64,000 nucleotides of DNA from assembly GCA_958295685.1 (NCBI GenBank), contig OY282365.1:1550001-1614000 (forward strand). The letters are read 5' to 3'. The position numbers and the translations under genes are program-made. Positions 9,057-17,703 of the stretch are shown here, piece by piece. Origin of the DNA: an uncultured Dehalococcoidia bacterium. Lineage in GTDB: Bacteria > Chloroflexota > Dehalococcoidia > Lucifugimonadales > CATQGZ01. The notes beneath the pieces were generated by a model. That model made no database searches and had not been told where the DNA came from. It saw only the letters and a list, made by a program, of their open reading frames with translations. Each line of letters starts with the position of its first letter. Position 1 is the stretch's first letter.

Positions 9057-9929
9057 ATGGCCAGGATCACCGACAAGTACGAACAGTCATCAGACACACC
9101 CCTGTTCATCTGCGACTTCTCTCCGCCCCGAGGCGGGGTTCCGAGCCTGCTGGAACCCGCCGCCCGGCTGGACGCCGACTGGCTTTCCGCGGCCTACAAT
9201 CCGGGCAGGTCGACACGCGCCTCCTCCCCAATCGCGGCCCACTGGATCAAGGAGCGCACGGGCAGAGACGTCCTGTTCACGCTTGCAACGCGCGACATGA
9301 ACAAGATCGCCGTCCAGAGCCTCCTGCTGGGCGCCCAGTTGCTCGGTCTGGAGAACGTCGTCATCGTTCAGGGTGACCGGCTGACCGAGAGGGATCTCTC
9401 ACTGGTCGAGGACGTGAGCGACTACCGGCCCACCGAACTCATCCACTCGGTGAGGCGGATGAACGGGGGGACCGACTTCAGGGGCCTGAAGCTGCGGTCG
9501 CCGACCGACTTCTGCGTCGGGGCCTCCCTCGACCTCGGACACGGGATCGTGAAGGAGGCCCGCCTCGCCGGGCGTAAGGTGGAGGCAGGCGCGCAGTTCT
9601 TCATCTCACAGCCCACCTTCGACCCTGGCGGAGCGGTGGAGTTCCTCGAACGGTACGCGGAGGAGAACGGGGAGCCGCTGGCCGCGCCGGTGTTCTTCGG
9701 CATCCAGGTGATGGCGCCCGGCGGCCTCGTCTTCGGCGGCGTCCCCGATTGGGTGACGGACGGGCTCGACGGGGGCCGCGCCGGCGCCGACATAGCCCTG
9801 GAGACGCTCAGCCGCTTCATCGAGCGCGGATTCCGCGCCTTTTACCTCGTGCCGCCCATCCTCAAAGGCGGCAGGCGCGACTACGAGGCCGCCCAGGCGG
9901 TGCTGGACAGCCGAGGTCGGCTTGGCTGA
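9057..9929 (+). CDS. methylenetetrahydrofolate reductase-like protein (MetF family)
   Basis: 290 residues from ATG 9057 (MARITDKYEQ); an in-frame ATG at 9027 would add ten residues, and the frame further upstream runs into element E1. The FICDFSPPRGG strand at the N-terminus, the TLATRDMNK segment and ENVVIVQGD are the barrel signatures of the 5,10-methylene-THF reductase family (FAD-binding TIM barrel). Length is typical. It overlaps soxA by 8 bp, and the downstream genes make sarcosine oxidase, which produces 5,10-methylene-THF. A role in using that C1 unit is a reasonable inference. Confidence 0.85.
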   Translation: MARITDKYEQSSDTPLFICDFSPPRGGVPSLLEPAARLDADWLSAAYNPGRSTRASSPIAAHWIKERTGRDVLFTLATRDMNKIAVQSLLLGAQLLGLENVVIVQGDRLTERDLSLVEDVSDYRPTELIHSVRRMNGGTDFRGLKLRSPTDFCVGASLDLGHGIVKEARLAGRKVEAGAQFFISQPTFDPGGAVEFLERYAEENGEPLAAPVFFGIQVMAPGGLVFGGVPDWVTDGLDGGRAGADIALETLSRFIERGFRAFYLVPPILKGGRRDYEAAQAVLDSRGRLG

Positions 9930-12744
9930 ATCGAAGCCCGCGCCGAGGCTGGACCAACACCCCACGCAGGTCATCGACCGCTCGAAGCCGGTCGAGTTCG
10001 CGTTCGACGGCCGGTCGGTGAGCGCGTATGAGGGCGACACCGTCGGGTCGGCGCTGTATGCCTGGGGCATCCGGGTCTTCAGCCGCAGCTTCAAGTACCA
10101 CCGGCCCAGGGGCCTGCTGTGCGTTGCGGGCCGCTGCCCGAACTGCCTGGTGAACGTGGACGGCGAACCAAACGTCCGCGCCTGCACGGAACCGGTCCGA
10201 TCCGGAATGCGGGTCACGCACCAGAACGCCTGGCCCTCTCTGGGCGTGGACGTACTCTCGGCGCTGGACAGACTCGACCGCCTGATGCCGGTCGGGTTCT
10301 ACTACAAGGCGCTCCACCGGCCGAGGGTACTCTGGAATCCGGCGCAGCGGGTCATCAGGAGAGTGGCGGGCCTCGGGCGCATAGACGTAGACGCGCGCCA
10401 CGCGCCCGACTACGCGCACCGGAACCTTCATACCGACGTGGCCGTCGTCGGCGGGGGCGCGGCCGGGATGTCGGCCGCGCTCGCCGCGGCCGGAAAGGGC
10501 GCGCGGGTCACGCTCATCGACGACGCGCCTGCTCTGGGTGGACACCTCCGCATCGACACGTCCATCCACCCGACCGACCAGGCCCCGGGGTACGAGATGG
10601 CAGCCGGCCTCGCGCGCCAGGTGTCGTCGTCCGACGGCATCAGCGTTCTCTCGAGGTCGACGGCCTTCGGACTGTACGAGGACAACCTGCTCGGGGTCCT
10701 GACGCCGGACAGCCTCGTCAAGCTCCGCGCTCGGCGTGTCGTGATCGCCGCGGGCGCGTTCGAGCTGCCCAGCATATTCGACGGCAGCGACCGTCCGGGC
10801 GTCATGCTGACAGACGGCGCGCGTCGGCTGGTTCGTCTCTACGGCGTGAAGCCCGGGGAGAGGGCGGTCGTGTCGGCCGCGGCCCCCGAGGGCTACGCCG
10901 CCGCGCTCGAGCTTCACGGGGCGGGCGTGAGAATCGAGGCCCTGGTGGACTCGATGCCCGAGCCTGCGCGAGGCCCCGCGGCCGAGGCCCTGAGGGACGC
11001 GGGCGTCCCAATCCTGACGGGATACGCGCTCATACGGGCCGAGGGCGGCCGTCACGTCAGGGCGGCCCTGATCGAGAGGCTGAGCCATGGAGCGCCAACG
11101 GGGGAGAGGCAGCGGCTGGCCTGCGACCTCATCTGCACGTCGGGAGTCCCCGAGCCGGCCGACGCGCTGGCGCGGCAGGCCGGGGACGGCTCCGTACCGG
11201 ACAGCGTCTACGCCGCGGGCGCGGCGGCGGGGACGCTCAGCCCCGCAGAGGCGGCTCGGCAGGGACGCGAGGCGGGGGCCTTCGCCGCGGCGCCTTCCGG
11301 TCAGCCGCCGAGGACTGCCGCAGCGCCCTCGATGACCATGGAACCCATCCCGCCGGGCGGCAGGAAGAGGTTCGTATGCCTGTGCGAGGACGTCACCGTA
11401 GCCGACGTCGAACAGGCCGTCCGTGAGGGCTTCGACGACATCCAGACGCTGAAGCGCTACAGCACGGCCACGATGGGTCCGTGCCAGGGCAGGATGTGCC
11501 ACTCGGCGCTGGCGGCGGTCTGCGCGCGGACGACGGGCCGCACGCTCCGCAGCGTGGGCTCCACCACCTCGCGCCCGCCCGTCCAGCCGGTGCCGCTGGC
11601 CGCGCTCGCAGGAAGGAACCACCAGCCGATCAAGCGGACGCCCATCCACCACAAACACATCGAGCTCGGCGCGCGGATGGTCGATCTCGGCCCATGGAAG
11701 AGACCGTACGGCTATGGCCGGCCGCAGGAAGAGTGCCTGGCGGTGAGGCAGCGCGTCGGCATCATTGACGTGAGTACGCTGGGAAAGCTGGACGTTCGCG
11801 GGCCGGGCTCGCCGTCCCTGCTGGACAGGGTGTACACCCACGACTTCTCCGGATTGAGACCGGGGCGGATACGCTACGGAGTCCTCTGCTCCGACAACGG
11901 TACGATAATGGACGACGGCACCGTCACGAGGCTGGCGGACGACCGATACTTCGTCACCACGACCACCGGCAACGTGGACGTGATCGAGGAGTGGCTCAAG
12001 TGGTGGATGGCCGGCACGGACACGGACGCGTGCGTGAGCAACGTGACCTCAGGCTTTGCCGCGGTCAACGTGGCCGGGCCGATGGCCAGGGCGACCCTGT
12101 CGAAGCTCACCAACGTCGATCTGGGCGCGGACAGCTTCAGATACATGCGATGCAGGGAGGGAGAGGTCGCCGGGGTGCAGTCGATTCTCCTCAGGATCGG
12201 GTTCGTCGGCGAGACGGGCTGGGAGGTCCACTTCCCGTCCGAGTTCGGCGAGCGCGTGTGGGACGCCCTTATGGACGCGGGCCGTGAGTTCGGCATAGCG
12301 CCGTTCGGACTGGAGGCCCAGCGCATCCTCAGACTCGAGAAGGGCCACGTGATCGTCGGACAGGACACCGACCTGGTGTCGACTCCCCTGGACAGCGGCA
12401 TGGAGTGGGTGGTCCGGCTCGATAAGGATGACTTCATAGGCCGCGCCGGGCTGGCGGCGGCGGGAGACAGAGCGCCGGGAGAGGCGCTGGTCGGTTTCAC
12501 CATGAACGACGACGGCGTGCCCGACGACGGCTCCCCCGTGGTGGAGGACGGCAGGCCGATCGGTAAGGTGACCAGCGCGCGCCTCAGCCCCACCCTGGGC
12601 AGAGGATTCGGCCTCGCCCGCGTGCCGTCCGAACTGGCCGACGAGGGGCGGGAGATCCACGTCAGGATGGGCCGCGGGGACGCGGCCGCCTCCGTGACTC
12701 TGAGGCCGGTGTACGACCCCGACGGGAAGCGGCTGAGGGGATAG
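9922..12744 (+). CDS. soxA: sarcosine oxidase alpha subunit (2Fe-2S / NAD-FAD / GcvT-fold fusion)
   Basis: 940 residues from a TTG start overlapping the metF stop. Domains in order: an N-terminal ferredoxin-like module with the GLLCVAGRCPNCLV segment (about 70-75); a pyridine nucleotide-disulfide oxidoreductase domain starting VVGGGAAGMSAALAAAGKGA (about 174); a BFD-like cysteine module CLCEDVTVADVEQAVREGF with MGPCQGRMC (about 490-530); and a C-terminal GcvT folate-binding and barrel domain (about 570-940). This is the layout of heterotetrameric sarcosine oxidase alpha, which demethylates sarcosine to glycine and passes the C1 unit to THF. A 140-bp piece of its 3' region is duplicated at 17032-17171. 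Confidence 0.92.
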   Translation: MAESKPAPRLDQHPTQVIDRSKPVEFAFDGRSVSAYEGDTVGSALYAWGIRVFSRSFKYHRPRGLLCVAGRCPNCLVNVDGEPNVRACTEPVRSGMRVTHQNAWPSLGVDVLSALDRLDRLMPVGFYYKALHRPRVLWNPAQRVIRRVAGLGRIDVDARHAPDYAHRNLHTDVAVVGGGAAGMSAALAAAGKGARVTLIDDAPALGGHLRIDTSIHPTDQAPGYEMAAGLARQVSSSDGISVLSRSTAFGLYEDNLLGVLTPDSLVKLRARRVVIAAGAFELPSIFDGSDRPGVMLTDGARRLVRLYGVKPGERAVVSAAAPEGYAAALELHGAGVRIEALVDSMPEPARGPAAEALRDAGVPILTGYALIRAEGGRHVRAALIERLSHGAPTGERQRLACDLICTSGVPEPADALARQAGDGSVPDSVYAAGAAAGTLSPAEAARQGREAGAFAAAPSGQPPRTAAAPSMTMEPIPPGGRKRFVCLCEDVTVADVEQAVREGFDDIQTLKRYSTATMGPCQGRMCHSALAAVCARTTGRTLRSVGSTTSRPPVQPVPLAALAGRNHQPIKRTPIHHKHIELGARMVDLGPWKRPYGYGRPQEECLAVRQRVGIIDVSTLGKLDVRGPGSPSLLDRVYTHDFSGLRPGRIRYGVLCSDNGTIMDDGTVTRLADDRYFVTTTTGNVDVIEEWLKWWMAGTDTDACVSNVTSGFAAVNVAGPMARATLSKLTNVDLGADSFRYMRCREGEVAGVQSILLRIGFVGETGWEVHFPSEFGERVWDALMDAGREFGIAPFGLEAQRILRLEKGHVIVGQDTDLVSTPLDSGMEWVVRLDKDDFIGRAGLAAAGDRAPGEALVGFTMNDDGVPDDGSPVVEDGRPIGKVTSARLSPTLGRGFGLARVPSELADEGREIHVRMGRGDAAASVTLRPVYDPDGKRLRG

Positions 12745-12748
12745 CGTC

Positions 12749-13474
12749 TTGAAGATGTCCACACCCGTCGGGCTGACGGCGATGCACCACCTCCACCTGG
12801 CGCTCGGGGCGGTCATGACCGCCCGGGACGGCTGGCGGCGCCCGGCGGTGTACTCGACCGTCGAGCAGGAGGTCGCGAGCATCCGAGGCGCGGCCGGCCT
12901 CTCGGACATCAGCCCCGACGCCAAGGCCGCCCTGCGCGGCAGCGGCGCGGGGGACCTCGTGGACGGCGCCTTCGGCGAGGCTCTCGGCCTCCGGGTCGGC
13001 AGGTGTGCGCTCCTGCCGGGCTCCGACAGTCCGAGCCGCGCCCCCGTGCTTCTTGCCCGGCTGACCCGCGATGAGATGATGGGCTTCGCAGAACCCGCCG
13101 AGCGCGGCAACGTCCTCGATCTGCTGGCGGGCCGCGCAGGACCGAGGTCACACGCGCTGGACCTGACGTCCGCTCTGGCCGGCGTGGTCGTCACCGGGCC
13201 GGCCGCCGCATCGGCGCTGAGCGCGGTATCGGGGCTGGACACCTCGCCGGCCGGACTCCCGAACATGAGCTGCGCGCAGGGCGAGGCCGCCGGAGTCCAC
13301 GCAATTTTCGTGAGGGCCGACCTGGGAGAGCTCCCGGGCATCCGTCTATACTTCGGTCGGGAGTATGGAGAGCACCTGTGGGAGGCCCTGCTGGACGCCT
13401 GCCGGGACCACGGCGCCGCGCCCGTGGGCCTCGAAGCGCTGGCGCGGGTTCGGACGACCGAGCCGATGAGATGA
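12749..13474 (+). CDS. GcvT-like protein, probable sarcosine oxidase gamma subunit analogue
   Basis: 241 residues; TTG 12749 has a GAGGGG about ten bases upstream, and ATG 12755 is an alternative. The layout (initial AMHHLHLALGAVM, then EQEVASIRGAAGLSDIS, then a late GREYGEHLWEALLDACRDHGAAPVGLEALARVR) is that of a shortened aminomethyltransferase fold. SoxG and related YgfZ/GcvT relatives share it. It sits between soxA and soxB, 4 bp after soxA. The GLSDIS and GLEALARVR motifs are conserved folate-fold elements; catalytic folate binding is not evident. Confidence 0.75.
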   Translation: MKMSTPVGLTAMHHLHLALGAVMTARDGWRRPAVYSTVEQEVASIRGAAGLSDISPDAKAALRGSGAGDLVDGAFGEALGLRVGRCALLPGSDSPSRAPVLLARLTRDEMMGFAEPAERGNVLDLLAGRAGPRSHALDLTSALAGVVVTGPAAASALSAVSGLDTSPAGLPNMSCAQGEAAGVHAIFVRADLGELPGIRLYFGREYGEHLWEALLDACRDHGAAPVGLEALARVRTTEPMR

Positions 13475-13538
13475 CCCAAAACCGTGACGGCATCACGGCG
13501 AATCGACGCTATCCTCCGCGCCCGCTGCGGTTGATCTG

Positions 13539-14759
13539 ATGGTTCTACGCCTGTTCAGAAAGGAACGCATGTGGGAGAAGCGGCCGCTGAAGGGCCGCTA
13601 CGACGTGGTGATCATCGGCGCGGGCGTCCACGGACTGTCGACCGCCTACTACCTGGGCAGGATGGGCGTCGACAGCGTCGCCGTGCTCGACAAGGGTTAC
13701 GTGGGCGGCGGCGCCAGCGCGCGGACGACGGCCATAATCCGAGCCAACTACCTGACGCCCCAGGGGGTGCCCTTCTTCCGTGAAAGCCTGAAGCTCTACG
13801 AGGGCCTCGCGGCTGAGCTGGACTTCAACACGCTGTTCAGTCAGATGGGACGGCTCGACCTGGGACACACCGACTCGTCGATCTACGGCCTGCGGCAGAG
13901 GGCGGAGATAAACCGGCTGCTGGGCGTGGACAGCCGGATGGTCGGCCCCAGGGAGATCAGGGAACTCATCCCCTGCATCGACCTGAGGGTGGGGAAGACC
14001 CTGCCGATCATCGGGGCGCTCTACCACCCGCCCGGCGGAGTCGTCCGCCATGATGCCGTCGTGTGGGGCTTCGGACGCGCGGCGGCGCGCGGCGGCGCGG
14101 AGATTCACCCGTTCACCGAGGTGACCGCGATCACCAGAAGTAACGGCAGGGTGACGGGCGTCGAGACGCCGCGCGGACGGGTGGAGGCAGGCACGGTCGT
14201 CAGCGCCACCGCCGGCTGGAGCTCGGTAATCGCGCGCATGATCGACCTCGACCTCCCCATCGTCACACACCCCCTGCAGGCATTCGTGACCGAGCCCCTG
14301 AAACCCTTCATGCACGCGACCATCTCATCGGCCGACCTCCACGTCTACGTCTACCAGACCGACAGGGGAGAGGTGGTGATCGGCGGAGGCGTGGACCCCT
14401 ACCCAACCTACAGCCAGCGCTCGACGCTCCAGACCCTGGAGTCGCTCGCCGCGCACGCCCTGGAGATGTTCCCGTTCCTGGGCCGCGCGAAAGCGCTGCG
14501 CCAGTGGGCCGGCCTCTGCGACATGACGCCCGACTATGCCCCCGTGATGGGCAGAGTGGACGGACTGGACGGCTTCGTCCTCACCGCCGGATGGGGCACG
14601 TGGGGCTTCAAGGCGGCGCCCGTGGCCGGGCGCAGCATCGCGGAGCTGATCGCAACGGGCAGGACGCCGGAGCTGATCGAGCCGTTCGGCCTCTCGCGCT
14701 TCCGGGAGGGCCGGCTGGTCAACGAGCGCGCGGCAGCCCCAGCAGCCGCCATTCACTAG
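13539..14759 (+). CDS. soxB: FAD-dependent oxidoreductase, sarcosine oxidase beta-like
   Basis: 406 residues, DAO superfamily. The dinucleotide fold GAGVHGLSTAYYL starts at residue 27. The central DRGEVVIGGG and the C-terminal CDMTPDYAPVMGRVDGLDGFVLTAGWGTWGFKAAPVAGRSIAELI are typical of SoxB, the subunit that binds FAD/FMN and oxidises sarcosine. Together with SoxA and the GcvT-like protein it forms most of a heterotetrameric oxidase; no delta subunit gene is seen nearby. The last 120 bp are repeated at 17172-17291. In the intact junction further right the 3' end overlaps a convergent aspartic protease gene. Confidence 0.85.
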   Translation: MVLRLFRKERMWEKRPLKGRYDVVIIGAGVHGLSTAYYLGRMGVDSVAVLDKGYVGGGASARTTAIIRANYLTPQGVPFFRESLKLYEGLAAELDFNTLFSQMGRLDLGHTDSSIYGLRQRAEINRLLGVDSRMVGPREIRELIPCIDLRVGKTLPIIGALYHPPGGVVRHDAVVWGFGRAAARGGAEIHPFTEVTAITRSNGRVTGVETPRGRVEAGTVVSATAGWSSVIARMIDLDLPIVTHPLQAFVTEPLKPFMHATISSADLHVYVYQTDRGEVVIGGGVDPYPTYSQRSTLQTLESLAAHALEMFPFLGRAKALRQWAGLCDMTPDYAPVMGRVDGLDGFVLTAGWGTWGFKAAPVAGRSIAELIATGRTPELIEPFGLSRFREGRLVNERAAAPAAAIH

Positions 14760-14870
14760 CTACTCGCATCATGAGGCCCTCCACCGGCACGAGCCTCTGC
14801 GCGACGGGGTCGACGCCCATGAACACGCCCTCGAGGGCCAGCGCCCCGAGCAGAGGCTGCGTGCCCTCGT
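14640..14870. repeat. 231-bp direct repeat, left copy (soxB 3' end plus aspartic protease 3' end)
   Basis: This stretch is almost identical to 17172-17402. The left copy contains the intact end of soxB and a remnant of the 3' end of the convergent protease gene. The right copy contains a soxB remnant and the intact protease end. Between them lie two unrelated genes. This is what remains after cargo entered the soxB-protease junction and the junction was duplicated. Confidence 0.85.
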
Positions 14871-14923
14871 GCCGTCCCGGCTTGACAGACACGACATGTT
14901 AAATCGTGGTGATTAATGTATCT

Positions 14924-14952
14924 AGGCCTTACCTAAAGGTAGGGCCTTTTTT
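14924..14952 (+). terminator. rho-independent terminator
   Basis: AGGCCTTACC, loop TAAA, GGTAGGGCCT forms a ten-pair stem (one G-U) followed immediately by six T residues. It lies inside the first codons of the longest open frame of the next gene, which argues that this gene starts downstream, at 14975. Confidence 0.8.
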
Positions 14953-14974
14953 GGTAGAATGGCTGGGGGCTTGG

Positions 14975-15970
14975 ATGGGCGCTATACAGGACTACGAGCC
15001 GTTTATAGGCGAGCACTGCGAAACCAACGCGACGGGAAACCTGTTGAAGCACGCAGGCTTGGAACTCAGCGAGCCGATGCTCTACGGCTTAGGTGAAGGC
15101 TTGGCGTTCGGCGTGCTCGTGTTCAAGAACATGCCCGCGCCGTTCATCGGCGGCCGTCCGCGTCTGGAAGAGATTACGCAGACACTCGGCAGTAACCTCG
15201 GATTCGACATCCATTATCGGCAGACTCGCTCAAAGGCAAGGGCATGGGAGAACATCGCCTGTTTCGTTGACGCCGGGCAACCCGTGAGTGTAAAGCTGAA
15301 CATGCGCTATCTCGACTATTTCACGTCGGGAATAGACTTCGCCGGGCACTATGTCGCCGTCTACGGCTACGATCACGAGAGCGTCTATGTCGTAGACACT
15401 GCTCAGCAGGGCGGCGCGATGCGCACTTCCCGCGCGACCTTTGAGGAAGGCCGCTTCTGGAAAGGGCCGATGGCGTCCAATGCGATGACGTGGACGGTCG
15501 AGGTCTCCGACACGAAGATAGACTGGCCTACGGCGCTGACCGGCGCCATCACTGCCAATGCACGGGCCTATTTGAACCCGCCGATCAGCAACTTTGGGGC
15601 ACGAGGAATCCGAAGGGCGGCGCAGATGGTTCCCACTTGGCTCGCCACCGTCGAGAACGCCCCGGAAGCGCTGGCCACGATCGGGACTCTGATGGAGCGC
15701 GGCGGCACCGGCGGCGGACTGTTCAGAGCGATGTACAGAGACTTCCTCGACGAAGCCAACCTGCACTTGAACAATCCCGCTCTCACCGCCGCCCGCAACC
15801 GGTTCTATGAGGCTGCGGCGCTGTGGACCGCAGTGTCGGACAAGGTCATCGCCGCCGGAGAGGAGGGGGTTGACGCGCTCCATGAGGCGGCGGGGCTGTT
15901 GCTGCGTCTGGCCGACATCGAAGAGCAGGCGATGACCGGCCTCGCGGCGCTGCCCGGCGGAGGACGCTGA
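14975..15970 (+). CDS. BtrH N-terminal domain/DUF4872 family protein
   Basis: 331 residues from ATG 14975; a longer frame to 14906 would run through the terminator hairpin. It opens MGAIQDYEPFIGEHCETNATGN with the Cys-containing motif of the BtrH-type cysteine peptidase/acyltransferase fold. FAGHYVAVYGYDHESVYVVDT holds the His and Asp expected of the same catalytic triad. BtrH transfers an amino-acyl side chain from a carrier protein in butirosin synthesis, and relatives occur in varied small-molecule clusters. The gene lies in the insert bracketed by 231-bp repeats and is followed after 33 bp by an NmrA-type gene. Substrate unknown. Confidence 0.75.
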   Translation: MGAIQDYEPFIGEHCETNATGNLLKHAGLELSEPMLYGLGEGLAFGVLVFKNMPAPFIGGRPRLEEITQTLGSNLGFDIHYRQTRSKARAWENIACFVDAGQPVSVKLNMRYLDYFTSGIDFAGHYVAVYGYDHESVYVVDTAQQGGAMRTSRATFEEGRFWKGPMASNAMTWTVEVSDTKIDWPTALTGAITANARAYLNPPISNFGARGIRRAAQMVPTWLATVENAPEALATIGTLMERGGTGGGLFRAMYRDFLDEANLHLNNPALTAARNRFYEAAALWTAVSDKVIAAGEEGVDALHEAAGLLLRLADIEEQAMTGLAALPGGGR

Positions 15971-16003
15971 GATGACAGGCATCACAATCCTGGAAGGCCG
16001 ATC

Positions 16004-16777
16004 ATGAACACCACGACGACTTCCCCAAAGAAGGTCTGCATTCTCGGGGCGACCGGCAGTATCGGCTTCGAGGTGACCGTCCACATGTTACAAGCCGGTT
16101 TCGGGGCGCTCGCCGTGGTGCGCGACACCGACAAGTTCCGACGAATGCTCAGCGCGCAGGGAATAGACGATCTTGAGGGATTGTCCGTTGTCAAACTGGA
16201 ACTGTTTGCTGAAAAGGCCGTCGCCGACCCATCTGTGGCGCAAGAGATGATGGCTTGCGACTACATCTTCAACGCCGCCTCCAAGCCTGTCTCCTTGGTG
16301 CCTTGGTCCCGGGCCAATCGCGAATGGGGCGGTGTCGTTTCATCGTTGACGAGAGATATTGTGGAGATTGCTTCCCAGAACGGAAGGAAGCCACACATTG
16401 TTGCCTTTTGCGGGACAGAGTATTTTGCCGGGTATGACGGCAAGATCAGCTTTGTCCGGAAGGCAATGTCGAAGCTGATCAACAAGATGAGCGCGGCGCT
16501 GCGCGACAATCGCGACGAGGCGATACTTCTTCTGACCTCGGGGTACGGACGGTGGAGCGTGTTCCGCTGTGGCAGCATCCAGCCGAGTTCTGGACAATCG
16601 GGCGACGCCAGCCGGATCGGGATGGATTTGCACAAAGACGGCAGTGACTATCGCCTCGGCAAAGGGAAATCGTTGGTTGTCGAGGACCTTGCTGCGTATC
16701 TCGCCAACGCAATCCAGAGTGGAGCATTCTCAGGATTTGAGGGGGAGATGCCATTTCTGTTCAATACGCGCTTCTAA
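16004..16777 (+). CDS. NAD(P)-binding reductase, NmrA/extended SDR type
   Basis: 257 residues. VCILGATGSIGFEVTVHMLQAG (11-32) is a GxxGxxG Rossmann nucleotide-binding start. The following pattern (DYIFNAASKPVSLVPWSR) fits NmrA-like or isoflavone-reductase-like proteins. YFAGYDGK may hold a shifted catalytic Tyr-Lys pair. It is the second gene of the insert and probably cotranscribed with the BtrH-type gene. Its lower GC and codon use differ from the sox genes next door, in line with transfer. Confidence 0.7.
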   Translation: MNTTTTSPKKVCILGATGSIGFEVTVHMLQAGFGALAVVRDTDKFRRMLSAQGIDDLEGLSVVKLELFAEKAVADPSVAQEMMACDYIFNAASKPVSLVPWSRANREWGGVVSSLTRDIVEIASQNGRKPHIVAFCGTEYFAGYDGKISFVRKAMSKLINKMSAALRDNRDEAILLLTSGYGRWSVFRCGSIQPSSGQSGDASRIGMDLHKDGSDYRLGKGKSLVVEDLAAYLANAIQSGAFSGFEGEMPFLFNTRF

Positions 16778-17031
16778 GGGGAAGCGGGACGGAGGATGCG
16801 GACATAGTAGTCACCCCGGAGCGGTGGTTGTCTTGGTCAGAAGATGCCGTAATGCCTTGGATCATCGAGCATGGCGTCAACTTAGCCGAACACGGCGGCC
16901 TCTGGTTCAAAGACCTCAGGTGACACGGTGCTTAAGAGCGGCAGGTCAACGCGGGAGCGTCTCACCTTGGCTGCTGACCGAGCGGCGGGGCTCTGTTGTC
17001 ACGTGTCACGCTGCGGCGCTGTTAGACTGAT
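16778..17031 (+). other. intergenic stretch with a short coding remnant
   Basis: From about 16795 to 16923 one frame reads DADIVVTPERWLSWSEDAV followed by MPWIIEHGVNLAEHGGLWF and a stop. It looks like protein-coding sequence but has no usable start codon and only about 43 codons. I read it as the 3' remnant of a lost gene inside the insert. The rest of the stretch shows nothing recognisable. Confidence 0.4.
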
Positions 17032-17291
17032 GCGGCATGGAGTGGGTGGTCCGGCTCGATAAGGACGACTTCATAGGCCGCGCCGGGCTGGCGGCGGCGG
17101 GAGACAGAGCGCCGGGAGAGGCGCTGGTCGGTTTCACCATGAACGACGACGACGTGCCCGACGACGGCTCCGCGGAGCTGATCGCAACGGGCAGGACGCC
17201 GGAGCTGATCGAGCCGTTCGGCCTCTCGCGCTTCCGGGAGGGCCGGCTGGTCAACGAGCGCGCGGCAGCCCCAGCCGCCGCCATCCACTAG
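17032..17291 (+). pseudogene. chimeric remnant: soxA 3' fragment joined in frame to soxB 3' end
   Basis: 17032-17171 matches 12395-12534 (soxA) with a few substitutions, and 17172-17291 matches 14640-14759 (soxB end). The joint is in frame and still opens as an 84-codon ORF (MEWVVRLDKDDFIGRAG ... ERAAAPAAAIH). Neither part contains a complete domain, so it is a deletion scar of a duplicated sox segment rather than a gene. Confidence 0.85.
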
Positions 17292-17402
17292 CCGCTCGCA
17301 TCATGAGGCCCTCCACCGGCACGAGCCTCTGCGCGACGGGGTCGACGCCCATGAACACGCCCTCGAGGGCCAGCGCCCCGAGCAGAGGCTGCGTGCCCTC
17401 GT
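17172..17402. repeat. 231-bp direct repeat, right copy
   Basis: Counterpart of 14640-14870 at a constant offset of 2532 bp. It holds a soxB remnant and the intact 3' end of the aspartic protease gene. The homology ends after GTGCCCTCGT in both copies. Confidence 0.85.
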
Positions 17403-17652
17403 CGTTGAACAGAACTAGGGTGACCACCTCCCGCCCCTCGACCCGCACCCACGCCTGGCCTACGTCCATCAGCCTCGTCTCGCCCTGCCCGAACCGGAAG
17501 GTCTGCTTCATCAGAGGCTCCACGCCCAGACCGCGCAGAACGGACGCGGGAACCGCCGTTATGGACGCCCCCGTGTCCACGAGCGCGTCCAAGGCCTCCC
17601 AGCGCTCGCGCTGCCCGCCGCCGACGTCGATGCGTACGCCAAAAGTTCCCAT
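17251..17652 (-). CDS. clan AA aspartic protease-like protein
   Basis: 133 residues from ATG 17652 (MGTFGVRIDVGGG). ALVDTGASITAVPASVL carries the DTGAS active-site motif of retropepsin-like proteases, and PLLGALALEG is the matching hydrophobic-G-x-x-x-L psi loop, so the single-domain fold is complete. Such proteins probably act as dimers; substrates are unknown. The gene ends convergently with the soxB remnant and overlaps it by about 40 bp. A copy of its 3' end remains at 14759-14870. A longer frame to 17694 adds a Pro/Arg stretch. Confidence 0.75.
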   Translation of the reverse strand: MGTFGVRIDVGGGQRERWEALDALVDTGASITAVPASVLRGLGVEPLMKQTFRFGQGETRLMDVGQAWVRVEGREVVTLVLFNDEGTQPLLGALALEGVFMGVDPVAQRLVPVEGLMMRAASGWRRLGLPRAR

Positions 17653-17703
17653 TGGCCTATACTTTCCCCCTCTGGCAGGCGGTCTGGGAGCCACTCTCCA
17701 CTG

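Noticed and set aside
9862..11841. Long open frame of 659 codons on the minus strand opposite soxA
   Set aside because: Arg- and His-rich composition, no family motif, and it lies wholly opposite the well-supported soxA. It is a shadow frame caused by high GC.
14906..14974. Upstream start (ATG 14906) for the BtrH-type gene
   Set aside because: It would place a strong terminator hairpin with a T-run inside the first 16 codons; ATG 14975 gives the conserved N-terminus.
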